From Klebsormidium nitens (Eukaryota; Streptophyta; Klebsormidiophyceae; Klebsormidiales; Klebsormidiaceae): a stretch of DNA of 64,000 nucleotides. Positions 38,301 through 48,497 of the stretch are shown in pieces. A program made the position numbers and the translations under genes. The notes under the pieces are model-generated. The model was not told the origin of the DNA and did no database searches. It saw only the letters and a list, made by a program, of their open reading frames with translations. The number at the start of each line of letters is the position of its first letter. The first letter of the stretch is position 1. The DNA lies in contig DF237193.1 in NCBI GenBank assembly GCA_000708835.1, positions 6,609-70,608 on the forward strand, given 5' to 3'.

Positions 38301-41300
38301 CTCAGTCTCCTCCCCCGAGCAAGACGGCACGGCCGAGGCCCTGCTCGAAATCATCGAGAGCCTCGTCACCGAAGCAAACGAAATGGCGGCTGGGGGGCTC
38401 GACAATGTAACGCTCACTGCGCCGACCAGTGCGGGCGTTACGACGCCCCGTGGCCGGAGCTGGGCTGGCGAAGCCCGGGAGGAGGAGGCGGTGGCGGCTG
38501 TAAAAATGTTTCTGGACAAGCTGTCGTACAGGCCGTCCCCGGTTCAGGGGGGTCGGAACGCGCCTGACAGCAGGGGGGGGAAGCAGAAGGACGTGAAGAG
38601 TCAGGCGGATGCGGTGGCACGGATCTTGCCCTACTTGACATATGGAGAACCGGCAGCGATGGAGTGTCTTATCGGGCACTTTGCGCCGTTCATGGACTTC
38701 CAGGAGTTTGACCGGCTGTGTGCGGCGGACGGGAAGCAAGAGGAGGCCGCGTCGAGGGCAGCGGATCACCGGCAGCGCCTTGAAAGCTTCGTGAAGGTAT
38801 GTTGAAACTCGTGCTTTTCAAGCTCTGTCTGTTTACATTTCTCACGAACAACGGTTGCTAATGATGTCGATACAGGATGTCCCCTTGTAGGTTTTGTCTC
38901 TGCCTTTGTAGCTTTTCACTGGTAGGAAAGGAGGCTTCGGTGCACGTTTGGAAGCACAGCCGGCCTAGATCGCCTTTCGACGACTCACCACTCAACCCGT
39001 TTGATTGCTTTTTTCCTCTCACGCTTCCAGATTTGTGCCTTTTCTGACCGCCGCCTTTCTTTCCACAGGTTTGCGAGAGCATCCGCTTGGACGCGAACGG
39101 CGACCTCCTCAAGTCGCTCTTCCTTGAACGCGGCCTCGTTGCCCGCGGCCTGCACTACCTCAAGGACGTATTCCCACCCGTCACCTCCGCTGGCGCCGTG
39201 GCGCTGGAAATACGCTCCGTTCCGGCATTCACCGAGGCCCTGCTGCTGCCGAGCGTGCCCATCGTCCTGGGCATGCTGACCGGACTCGCGAATGGGCACC
39301 CATCGATACAGGGCCTCATGGATCGCGACGGAGTGCTCCCGTTGCTGCACGCGCTGGAAGGAGTCTCGAGCGAGCAGAAAGAGATCCGGGCGAAGGCCGA
39401 GGGAGTGTTGGACATCGTCTCGGACGAGGCCTCAGGGGGAGCGCTCACCGCAACTGTGAACGCGCTCCGAAAGGCAACGAAAGACGAGCTGCGCGTGCGG
39501 GCGATGAAGAGGCGCGAGGCGATGCTGAAAGGGCTCGGGATGGCGAGCGCGGTGACGTCAGACGGGGCGGACCGGATCGTGGTTAGCGCGAAACCGAGCA
39601 TTGAGGGGTTGGACGAGATGGAGGAAGAGGGCGACGACAGCCTGGCGTGCATGGTTTGCCGGGAGGGTTACAAGCTCAAACCCGCCGAGTGCCTGGGGAC
39701 GTATGCCTTCAGCAAGCGCGTGAACGGCGGCGGGATGCTGGGCGCGCGCTCCGAGTTTATTTACACCACGGTCAGCCACTTCAACGTGATTCATTTCACG
39801 TGCCACGTGGAGGCCAAGCGCGCGGACTCGAAGCTGAAGACGCCCAAGAAGGAGTGGGAGGGCGCCGCGCTGCGCAACAGCGAAACGCTGGCCAACTCGA
39901 TCTTCCCGCTCCGCGGCCCTGACGTCACCCCGCAGAACTACTCCCGCTACTGCGACCAGTACTGGGAAAATCTCGCGGCGTTGGGCCGGGCCGACGGGAG
40001 CCGGTTCAAGCTCCTGGCGCACGATCTGGCGGCGCTGCTCGGGCGCTTCGCTTCGGGGGGGTCGTTTTCCGTGGACAGTCATGGGGGGTCCAAGGAGAGC
40101 AACGCGCAGCTGCTGCCGTTTATGGTCCAAATGGGCGCGTATCTGCTGGAGCAAGTGGGATCCAGCCAGCGGCGAGCGCTCCGGAAGTCGCTGCAGGCAT
40201 ACTTGGGCGTGGCGGAGACGAGCCGCACGCCGGGCCCAGCGACGCCACGCAGGAGCTCTTTCGCGGGTAAGACGCTGGTTAGCTTGAGTCCTTGTGAGTA
40301 GCCTTTTCAGTCAGGCGTAGGAAAGACAAGTTTTTCAACGCTGTAGGCGAACTTGACAGATAGCTGCGTTCTGGGCATGCCCGGGTTTGTCGGCACGCCT
40401 GAGTTGGCTGGGTATTTTACCGCCCCAAACTGTTTCCCACTTCTGAGTTGTCGGTTGCTGATTTGGTTCACGTTGAAAACCGTAACAATTGCGGATTTCG
40501 GTGTTATCCAGACCTCGGTGCTTCGCCGTCTTCTTTGTAATCAAAACTTGACTCCTGCGATTCTCTCTCTACAGACGCTGTGCCCACCGGTCCTTCGAGC
40601 AGCACCCCCGAGCTCGCCTCCACTCCTGGTGGAAGCAGCCTCCCGCCCCGCAGCCCCGCGCCACCTGTCGCCCGCTCATTGGACGAGAGCGTGCACCTGA
40701 TGCTGATCCTGTCGCTGCTTCTGCATTCCCTGAAAGAGTGGCAGAAGCACCGGCGAGAGTTCCTGCAGCGGGCGATCCATTTCGCCTACAACCAGACCCG
40801 GGAGAGCCGGCCCCTTATGCCGGTGCCCCCATCTCCGTCGCCCGGGGGATCCCTCACCGACCTCTCCTCCCTCTTCACCGCCGGGCCCCTCGTCGTCCAG
40901 ACGCCAGACGGCGGGTTTGATCCCCGGGCGGCTTTCAAGGCGGTCAAACCGATCGCGATCATGGTCGCCCTAATTGACAAGCTGCAGAAGTTCTTCAAGA
41001 AAGGGGGGGCGGGAACTAGAGCGGGTGAGCAAGAGCCGCGGACGTGGGCGGCATTCCCCGAGCCGGTTCCAAGTCCGGGACAAACGCCCGACGACGAAGA
41101 GCTGAGCTTCTCCTTCTCCCGGGGGTCCTCCACGCCTAGGACCCCGGGCGAGGCTTCCCCCCTCCGGCGGGGGGTAACCGAGGGCCGCGACTCCGGCGCT
41201 CAGAGGAGCCCCTCTCGGCGGCCCAGCAGCGAAGACTCGGGCGATCATTCGTGGGAGCTTGTCATGAAAGAGAGGCTCAATGATATCCCGGCAATGCTGG

Positions 41301-41482
41301 CTTTCGCTAAGGAGTTCCAGGAACTCGTCGAGGACCTGCACGCGGCAGAGGACCTCATGGAGCTGCTGGACACCGTCGACTGCCTCGGCGACATCTATGG
41401 CCCCGCAGGGGGCGGCTCGTGGGAGGAGTTCCTCGAGCAGACCGTGACGGGCGTCACGCCACGTGCCTCATTTGTATCATGA
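17355..41482 (+). CDS. BIG: BIG/UBR4-type giant E3 ubiquitin ligase (23 exons, ~5,557 aa)
   Basis: This is the plant counterpart of animal UBR4, known in Arabidopsis as BIG/TIR3, needed for auxin transport and many other processes. Exons: 17355-17538, 17740-17846, 18136-18283, 18501-19601, 20099-22338, 22666-23479, 23669-24186, 24535-24698, 25191-27160, 27441-27767, 28123-29249, 29584-32040, 32528-32749, 32992-33319, 33605-33804, 34154-35142, 35336-35626, 36058-36322, 36719-36964, 37385-37684, 38227-38796, 39069-40266 and 40575-41482. Their lengths sum to 16,674 bases, exactly 5,558 codons. Domain order: helical repeats, acidic stretch (about 1690-1745), UBR box (about 1745-1790), WD-like/jelly-roll region, ZZ finger (about 2855-2900), Cys-rich block (about 3720-3770), conserved segments such as [20 protein letters not shown] and [15 protein letters not shown], hemiRING (about 5050-5115). 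Slightly longer than the roughly 5,100-aa Arabidopsis protein. The first three exons and exon 6's end are the least certain. One intron is GC-AG. Confidence 0.95.
24649..25290 (+). other. UBR-box zinc finger of BIG, split by an intron
   Basis: The domain runs from [13 protein letters not shown] (end of exon 8) through [20 protein letters not shown] to FFCDCGAGG (start of exon 9). All zinc-binding Cys and His positions of the UBR box are present. In UBR-family E3 ligases this fold reads N-degrons, binding basic or hydrophobic protein N-termini. The intron (24699-25190) interrupts the codon for Ile. Confidence 0.93.
29110..29249 (+). other. ZZ-type zinc finger of BIG
   Basis: The motif [18 protein letters not shown], then [13 protein letters not shown] and a closing His pair, is a typical ZZ finger ending at the splice donor 29250. 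An extra Cys is present where plant homologues I remember have another residue (CSACPI rather than CSTVPI). ZZ fingers bind two zinc ions and mediate protein contacts. Confidence 0.92.
32429..32470. repeat. 12-base tandem repeat inside a BIG intron
   Basis: About 3.5 copies of ACTTTCAAGCCA run head to tail, the first with one change (ACTTTGAAGCCA). The repeat lies in the intron before exon 13, about 58 bases from its acceptor. Confidence 0.9.
33805..34153 (+). other. GC-AG intron of BIG
   Basis: Exon 15 ends GGCTCGCAGCAG and the intron begins GCAAGT, the textbook context for a rare GC donor. Splicing at 33804/34154 joins GSQQ to [12 protein letters not shown] in phase. No GT in the neighbourhood gives phase 0 and the conserved sequence. 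Confidence 0.75.
39645..39850 (+). other. hemiRING of BIG/UBR4
   Basis: The segment starts [20 protein letters not shown] and continues to [20 protein letters not shown]. It carries the single zinc site (CxxC, then HxxxC/H) of the UBR4 catalytic module. In animal UBR4 this region with its flanking helices recruits the E2 enzyme. Confidence 0.88.
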
Positions 41483-42663
41483 GAGCGCGGACATCTGGAA
41501 ATCCTTCAGACCGGCTTTAGCATTTGCTAGCTCCTACTGTACAAAATAGACTTGTCTTATTGCAGCGATACTAAAGACGTGCAAGTTCACCGAGCGACTG
41601 TTTTTAACGCTTCCATCTATGATGATCAAAGTGACGCTTCTCGAACTAGGACGTCTCATCGATTATGGTCTGATCGACCTTACATTCAGATCGACTCAGT
41701 GCATAACCTTCCAATCGAGCTTGCATGTACGTGGTAGCAAGGTCACCATCCTGCGGCCGGGGTGTCCAATTACTCGAATATAGCCGTCTAAAGTTGTACC
41801 AAAAACTTTCAATTGAGCGCACCGGCCGCAACGGCGGCGGTGTCAATATATCACGAATCACGCGCTATTCACGAGCGCTGCCATGCCAGACGACATTATA
41901 GGAAAGCGGCGCTGTCGCGTTGGAAACAAACACCGACAGAGTCGAAATTTGTCCTTTACTGCTGGCGCGTGTATCGGTGATTGCAGCGCCCATGATCGTG
42001 CATGTCGGCCTATATAGTTCGGCGCAGCTCGCTGCGCGGTTGCGCTGGGTATATAGGATGGCATATGGAGCAGGGCGGCCGCACAAGCATATATCTTGTA
42101 ATTCAACAAGTATGGGCTTATCACATGGTAGACCGTATACAAAGCATGCAACTTATTCTCCGATCGAGCCTGATGAGCAAAAAGGCCGAAACAATCTGCA
42201 GATCTTAGAGAGTGCTCCTGTGTGCGGCAGAGTTGCCGCCTAAGTTCTGTTGCATGAAGGATCTGCAGCAGGCGCCTGATCAGTATGCATGGTCGACTTT
42301 GTAAGAGAAGGATCAAACTTGTCAAACTCAACAAACTTAGCCTTCAAGGTTCGTATATACTTCCTCAGCCTTGTCGCGCTTTTAAGCTTGTTCACGATCA
42401 GCTCAGATCTTATAGAGGTACAGACCTGCTCCTGCATGGAGTGCAAGTTGCAAAACTTCAAATAAGGTTTGTCTATACTATGCTACACCGAAACTTAGAG
42501 CAATGTATAAGGGGAATACCTATACTCTTTTCGTACACACCCGGCCCCTCTCTCTTATTGGCCGCTTTGCATGGTAAGCTCACACCCGACTGTTAGTATA
42601 CATGTCCCTCAGCATGCCAGGGCCCTTTGACTTGTCTCTGCCGTAACCCACTTTAGCACTGCG
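41483..42663. other. Convergent intergenic region
   Basis: The 3' ends of BIG (+) and the phosphatase gene (-) face each other here. I found no exon. The only open frames are short and without motifs. The two 3' UTRs should lie at the ends. Confidence 0.55.
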
Positions 42664-45600
42664 CTAGCGTAGCACAAGCTTGCCCTTTATACTCCGTATG
42701 CACCGCCCGAGAATGTTCCAGTCGGTCACCTTCTCGTCGCAGCTACTCACAATCGGCCCCTCGTGGGTCATGACCGCATGCCCGTCGACCAGCTGCGTAG
42801 TAATCTTGACCTCTGCCGCAGGGTCCCCCTGGTTTTGGTTAACCACGCTCACTAACCCGTAGTTCCGCCTGCGCGTCCAGTGATGGTGGTGAAAACTGAA
42901 GTTCTCCCCCAGGTCTTCCAGAGTGTCCCCCGCTAACCGTAAAACCGTATACGCCGTGGTGGGCAGAGGGTGGTTTGCGATGGCGCTGCTCGTGAGCTGC
43001 CGGAAGACTAGCTGGTCGCCCAAAAGAATGTCCGAGTGCCCCCCGCAGTGCACGTCCCCCCCAAAGATGTACAGCTCGCGGCCGCCCGCGCCTGCCGCGA
43101 CGCGGCCCTTCCATTCCACCAGCCGAGTCAGGAACTCAAGCTGCGGAGGACACTTGTAGTTGTGATTGACTACACTTTCAGCGGCCTCTTTGATTAGTAG
43201 AGCTTAAAAGATTACGTGGAACCGCTTTAGCAGTTTCATTCGTTGCATCCCGACTATGGACCTCTGAACGATTACCGTCCTGATTCCTGAAGGAAGGGTT
43301 TGCATATTGATTTTTATGAGCGATAGGCATCCGAGCAACGAGCGAAGGCACCCTTAACCTACTGGGACTCAGTTGTGCAAGTTAGGATACGGCTTCAGAA
43401 ACGGACTTCCGATAGACGCTTGCCCAGAGCCATCCCAAACCCTTTCGCTTCCATGCAACGAATGAGCACTGTCTCGCTTACCCACACTATTTTCTCTTAT
43501 TCACTTCGAAAAAAGCCTACAAGCAGTCCAAACTTGACGCTTAAAGAAACATCAAGAGCCCTCCCAAAGCCGTCCAATCGAAACCCTCCTTACCTGCTCG
43601 CCAAACAAACCCCTTTGTCCTGTTGTTTCTTCGAAGCCAGAAAAGGACGGACGACAAGATGAAGATCCGTGACATCCCTAGAACTTCAAAACGCTGCACT
43701 CTAGACCCTAATCCTCAAAACCCTAAAACCTCCAAATTTTAGACCCTAAATCATAGAACCCTGAAAACCCTAAGACCCTCAACCCTAAACCGCTTCCTCA
43801 CCTGCTCTCCCCGGTGGTCCCGGTGCGACCAGTGGCCCTTGAAGTCCTCCAGGCGCGCGATGTGGTCCGCGAACTCGTCCGTAACTAGGCCGGTGAGGAA
43901 AACCACCGGCGCGGGGGAGCACACCAGGAGCGCGCGCACGCCGTCAAAGATGCCCCCCCTCCCGAGCGCGGATTTGATTTCGGTCCACTGGTCGGAACCC
44001 AGGTATTTGTAGGGGTCGTTAGGCCTGCGGTGAAAAGTGCGCGAGCCCCGGATGTCGAGGAACATGAGCCCGACGCCGCCGACGACGTGGAAGTGGAAGT
44101 CCTGGGAGGGTTAAGGAGTAAGTTTAGGAACGGGTTTAAGAGCGTAAGAAAAGATTCTAGGCGGTGACAATGCGCAAGTTCTGAAAGGGGAGGACTTGCA
44201 CCCGGCGGACTTGAGCCCGGCACTGCCCACGACGTGGCGATTGGAAGTCCTGGGAGGGTTAAAGGGGAGGTCGAGAAAGCGGTTGAGAACGTGGTCGAAC
44301 AAGTATGCGAGCCCCGGGTGTTGAGCATCATGAGCCGGACGCCGCCTACGAAGTAGAAGTGGAAGTCCTGGGAGAGTTAACGCGTGGGCTTATAGACAGG
44401 GTTGAGAACGTATGAAACAAGGAATACGAGCGGTGACAGTGCGCAAGCCCTGGAAGGTGAGGACATGAGTCCGGCACCGCTGACGACATGGAAGTGAAAG
44501 TCCTGAGTGAAGCGGTTAACCAACGAGGTTAGGGACGAGGTCAAGAGCGTGGAGATTGAGCGTATCAAGTGCGCAAGCCCTGGAAGGTGGGGACATGAGC
44601 CCGACGCCGCCCACGATGTGGACAGGGAAGTCCTGGGAGAGTTAAGGGAGGAGGTTAGGAACAAAATTAAGGACGGTTCACAAAGTGCGCGAACCCCGGA
44701 TGTCGAGGAACATGAGCCCGACACCGCCGACAACAGGGAAGTGGAAGTCCCCAGTGGGGAGGTTAAAGAACGAGGATAGGGACGGGATTTAGGTGAATGA
44801 AGAGGGAGCTTGAGTGGTAAAAGTGCGTGAGCCCCGGATATTAAAGTATATGAGGCCGCTGCCGCCGAGTCGTCGTGCAGCTGCCTTTCGTCATCCCGCA
44901 TCTAAACATAGGACTGCAAGCCGCGGAAGAACCCAACGTCTCAAAAGCCCTCACTCTAGCCCGCTCGAGGTACGTGAGCTTGACGTCTCCGTGCAGCTGC
45001 CTTTGATACTCCCGCAAGTGAATGACACAGACCGAAAAGCCCTCGATAAACATTGAACGGGCATCCTCAAAAGTCCAAATCCAGAAATAATCCTCACTCT
45101 AGTTATCCGCTCGAGGTGCGCAAAGTCGACGTCCTCGTGCAGCTGCCGCTGGTACTCTAGCTGCACCCGCCATGCGCAGCGCGCCACAAACATGTGAAGA
45201 CTCGCGGGGTCCCAGTCGGTCGGGAGGTCGCCCCAGTTGTCACGAACCTGGATCAATCATTCAAAAGCATAAGCAAAAATGCAAAGAGGAAGTCTGCACT
45301 GTTTTGAGCAGGCCATGGAAACGGGCCGACGCCTGTTCACACGAAAAGCGCATCAGGGGTCCGCTTAAGGCTTAGAAGCATGGGCGAATTGCAGCCAGTC
45401 TCGAGAGCCTAACGAAGACGGGTCATAGTGGAGAACTGCTTCTACTTTAGGGACGCTCGTTACAACTAGAAGCACCTTTCACCGGAGCCAAATCGGAGAA
45501 AGACTGGAGCACCTTTTTTTTAGACAGCAACGCAGTCAGAATAGAGGAGCATTTTTGGAGCCAACTTGACTTTGTCTCTTGTTGAAGCGCACGAACGCTG

Positions 45601-48497
45601 GGCGACCTCGGAACTAGAAAGGCTATGAACACCTCTCGCTCTCTGAGGTGCCCAGTCTCACAATACTTACGATTGATGCTTGATCCGAGCTGACGGAGGA
45701 GTCACCAAGACCTCCCGTTCAGCCCGAGTCAACCCCATCCTTTGATGACCCGAACCTGTCAAACCGGTGACCTTAAAATCCCCACTTAACCCACCCTAAC
45801 CCCAGTCCCGCTAACCCACCTCGTGGTCGTCGTAGATCATGATGCTCGGGCACGTCGCGAGACACCTCGCGGTCGGGGGGTGCGCCCACGTCTCCCGGTA
45901 GATTTCGCGGTAGATCGCGCAGATGCGGTCGTAGTATTGCGGCCACTGCTCCCAGGGGATCCCCTTGAGCATGTCTTCCGCAACTGCAAACTTGTTGCTC
46001 AGGCTCGTGTGCTCGCGCGCGGCCGCCTTGTCGAAGGCCTTGTCGCCATCAGCGTAGACCTGCGGGGTTTGTCTATTTGAGGATTTGAAAACCCGGAATC
46101 TGAGAACCTCCAGAAAATGCCCTTTGAAAGGCCTAGATTTTCATAGATCGTAAAGGTGTGATAAGGTCAGGGGCTGACAATTCAGGAAGTTCATTGAAAC
46201 GCCTGTCGGAACTGAAAATGATTTTGGGGAGTATCGAAGGACGACGAACACCTGTACCTAACGACCTTTTCTAAGGTCTACGGTTTTTGAGAACGACGAG
46301 ATTGAGCCCCATTTGAGGGGTTGTTGCCAATGTGAAGGGGGAATTCAAGCAAACCAGACGAAAAAATCACCGCGCTTATAGGGTCGAAATCGTCGTTTCG
46401 CTGTTCGTACTTGTTTGCATGTGGTTCAGTCCCAGCAACTCCAGCCTCTTCGACGCAATATTGGTTTTTTGACAACTGTGTATCCTTCACCGTACCGTTA
46501 CAGTGACGAATGTACCAGACACTGCTCAGTGTGAATACTCTGGCTTGCCCCCCCACAGACTCCTCTCAGTCACAACTTCTGGTGGTGTGAAAACCCTCAC
46601 CTGGTCTCCTAGGTGCAGCATCATATCCACCTGCCCCTTTGCGATCCGCTTCTCCAAATGATGCCACAGATCGCCCGTCCCCGTTTTCACCTCCGTCCGC
46701 GTTATGAAGATCTTGTTGCAACTGATCACCGCAAACTTCACTTCGTTCGCACACTGCGCGATCGTCTTGAACCCGCTCGTAATCCCGCAGTGACATCCCC
46801 GGATTTGAACAGAGTACGAGGTCTCGGGCTTAAGCCCCTGGAAAGTGAAGATTGTTGGCTGGAAAGGAGGGACCGCCAAAACCTTGCTCCCCGCCAGAAT
46901 GCCGGAGATCTCGTCCACGAGAGCGAGGGTGACTTGGGCCGTTTTGTCCAGCTCGATGAGGATGCGTGCCGTGCAATCGGTCACCTGCAAGTGGGGGGGA
47001 CATCAGTAGCCGTCACGAGCTGAGAATGGCGAAGGTTCAGAGGGGCCCCTGCCGAGTGTCTGTTTATGCTGTAGCAAGAATAATTGATCACTGAGGGAAG
47101 CTTTAACATGAAATGGAATCGAAGTCGTTTTGGAGTAGGAACCCTTTATAACCATGAAAGCGAGCACAGCATTATGGACTTTCCCACCACGTTTATCCTT
47201 GCTACAAATTCGAAGTCTCCAGAAAGTTGAAGATAATGAAAGGGACTAAGGATACTGTGGCAGTGGCAGATTACATCTTTCAAAGCGGCGGGTGTGGTTC
47301 CAGTTTTCAGGAATCTTGTGGACTGGCTTGTTCACACTAGAACCTGCAAACGGACGCAATGCCGCCTGATGACCTTGTCACATCGTTATGTGGATCAAAT
47401 TATTCTAGTGAAAAGAGAAGATGCTGCAGTGTTTGAAAAAAGATCGTCAGGAAAGAGTTGGGCTGTGGCCCCCAGTCAGCAGCACACCCGTCTGGGGGCC
47501 TTGGTCGAGAATACGGAGACTTTTTTGTTTGGTCACTTCAATCTTGAGGTCAGTGCCGTGGAGTGATGCTGCTATTCTTGGTCTTTTTAAACCGTGGATG
47601 TTTAGCGCCCGCTCGGACCTCCGTGTGAGATAAATCTAGAAAGATCAGAGATCTGAAGGCAGACAAAGCAAACCTTCTAAGAACGGTGCTAGGTTTAAAC
47701 ACAAAATAGGAGAAGAGACTCTTACAGTCCATCTGGCTCCATTCAAAAGTCTAGTAAGAAGAGTCCGTAGGGAGGTGGCTAACGTATGCCTAAGACAATC
47801 AAGATTAATTCCAGGAAAGGACTGCTTATCTGGGAATATCACTTGGTATATCACCGAACAAAGTGGATCAAAAGAACCATCTACTGTTTTGAACATCTAT
47901 AACATTTCAATTGCGTGCTGGACAATGTTTCTGGGAGCAGTGCCCCAATTTGAGATTAATCAAGCAGGGAGTAACCTGAAACGTAAGGTTTGTTTCAACA
48001 GGATGTTTGTTGAAAACTTCCAGACGATTCCACCACCAGTTGCCACAATAATGATCAAAAACTTTCGCCCCCTTCTTTTGTCAAAGGTAGCTAGTCGTAA
48101 GAAGATCATCTGCGAATAAACCCTTGGAAATCGTCACGTCCAGCTCCCAGAGCCTGGGTTGCAGAGCTGGACATGACTGCAGTGGAATTGCATGTCAACA
48201 TTCACATCATCAATGTTTCATTTGTCGCAGCGACCCTGCAATGCCACCACAAGCTGCCCTCACCTTTCCGATCACCGGACCCACAATCACATCGGCAGGA
48301 TCTGGGATATCTTTGGACTGCGCACTGTGTGTCCGCCCAAGGCCCGCGCTCTTCAATGCATTCTTCAGACTCCGCATCTTTCCTTTCAAGTCAGCTTTCC
48401 ACGAACCCGATGCCGAGTGCTCCTCCTGATCAGGAATGACCACGCCAGCACTAGGGGCCTCGGCTTGGCCACTCAGGAAGCCCCCTGGAGCTGCCAT
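42664..48497 (-). CDS. PhoD-like metallophosphatase (6 exons, 594 aa)
   Basis: Exons in transcript order: 48497-48264, 46984-46601, 46059-45820, 45247-45098, 44101-43802 and 43140-42664, all phase 0. The protein starts with a basic N-terminal region (about residues 30-60), then VIVGPVIGKVTDCTARILIE, a fibronectin-like N-terminal fold of PhoD-type enzymes. Metal-binding motifs follow: LHLGDQVYADGD (about 200-211), IYDDHEVRDNWG (about 281-292), and FGGDVHCGGHSD (about 462-473). VGGVGLMFLDIRGSR is another conserved core strand. By family it is a phosphodiesterase or alkaline phosphatase using a calcium/iron or similar metal centre; the substrate is unknown. No signal peptide is obvious, so it may be cytosolic, unlike bacterial PhoD. 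The intron between exons 4 and 5 contains amplified pieces of both neighbouring exons (see repeats). The first exon is joined by phase and by family likeness across a 1.28-kb intron. Confidence 0.88.
43704..43792. repeat. Degenerate telomere-type CCCTAAA repeats in an intron
   Basis: About seven spaced motifs of the form CCCTAAA, CCCTAAT, CCCTGAA and CCCTCAA occur in 90 bases, immediately beyond the donor of exon 5 of the phosphatase gene. CCCTAAA is the plant-type telomere unit. The array is too diverged to be a recent telomere piece and may be a telo-box-rich low-complexity tract. Confidence 0.6.
44038..44869. repeat. Tandem copies of the exon 5 start of the phosphatase gene
   Basis: Units begin near 44038 (the functional exon end), 44170, 44306, 44439, 44569, 44684 and 44821 (partial), with spacing of 115-137 bases. 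On the minus strand each unit carries intron end, acceptor and the first codons of exon 5. Five of the first six keep CAG/GACTT; the unit at 44684 has lost the AG. Translations such as DFHFYFVGGVRLMMLNTRGS and DFHFPVVGGVGLMFLDIRGS are close to the functional DFHFHVVGGVGLMFLDIRGS. Only the innermost copy leads into the full exon. Confidence 0.88.
44870..45165. repeat. Degenerate copies of the exon 4 end of the phosphatase gene
   Basis: The functional exon 4 end (45098-45165) reads EYQRQLHEDVDFAHLER on the minus strand. A copy at about 44945-45015 reads EYQRQLHGDVKLTYLER and keeps the following donor GTGAGG. A shorter piece near 44870-44895 reads ERQLHDD and is fused directly to the last partial exon 5 unit. 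The spacing of the two larger copies is about 147 bases. Confidence 0.85.

Noticed and set aside
42001-42060. TATATAG and TATATAGG words as possible promoters
   Set aside because: They lie between two convergent genes, with no transcript start to serve.
44377-44901. 174-codon minus-strand frame that could be a separate gene
   Set aside because: It is a string of degenerate exon-start repeats of the phosphatase gene read through in one frame, not an independent protein.
47775-48119. 114-codon plus-strand frame inside the first intron of the phosphatase gene
   Set aside because: No motif or splice context, and it lies wholly within an intron on the other strand.
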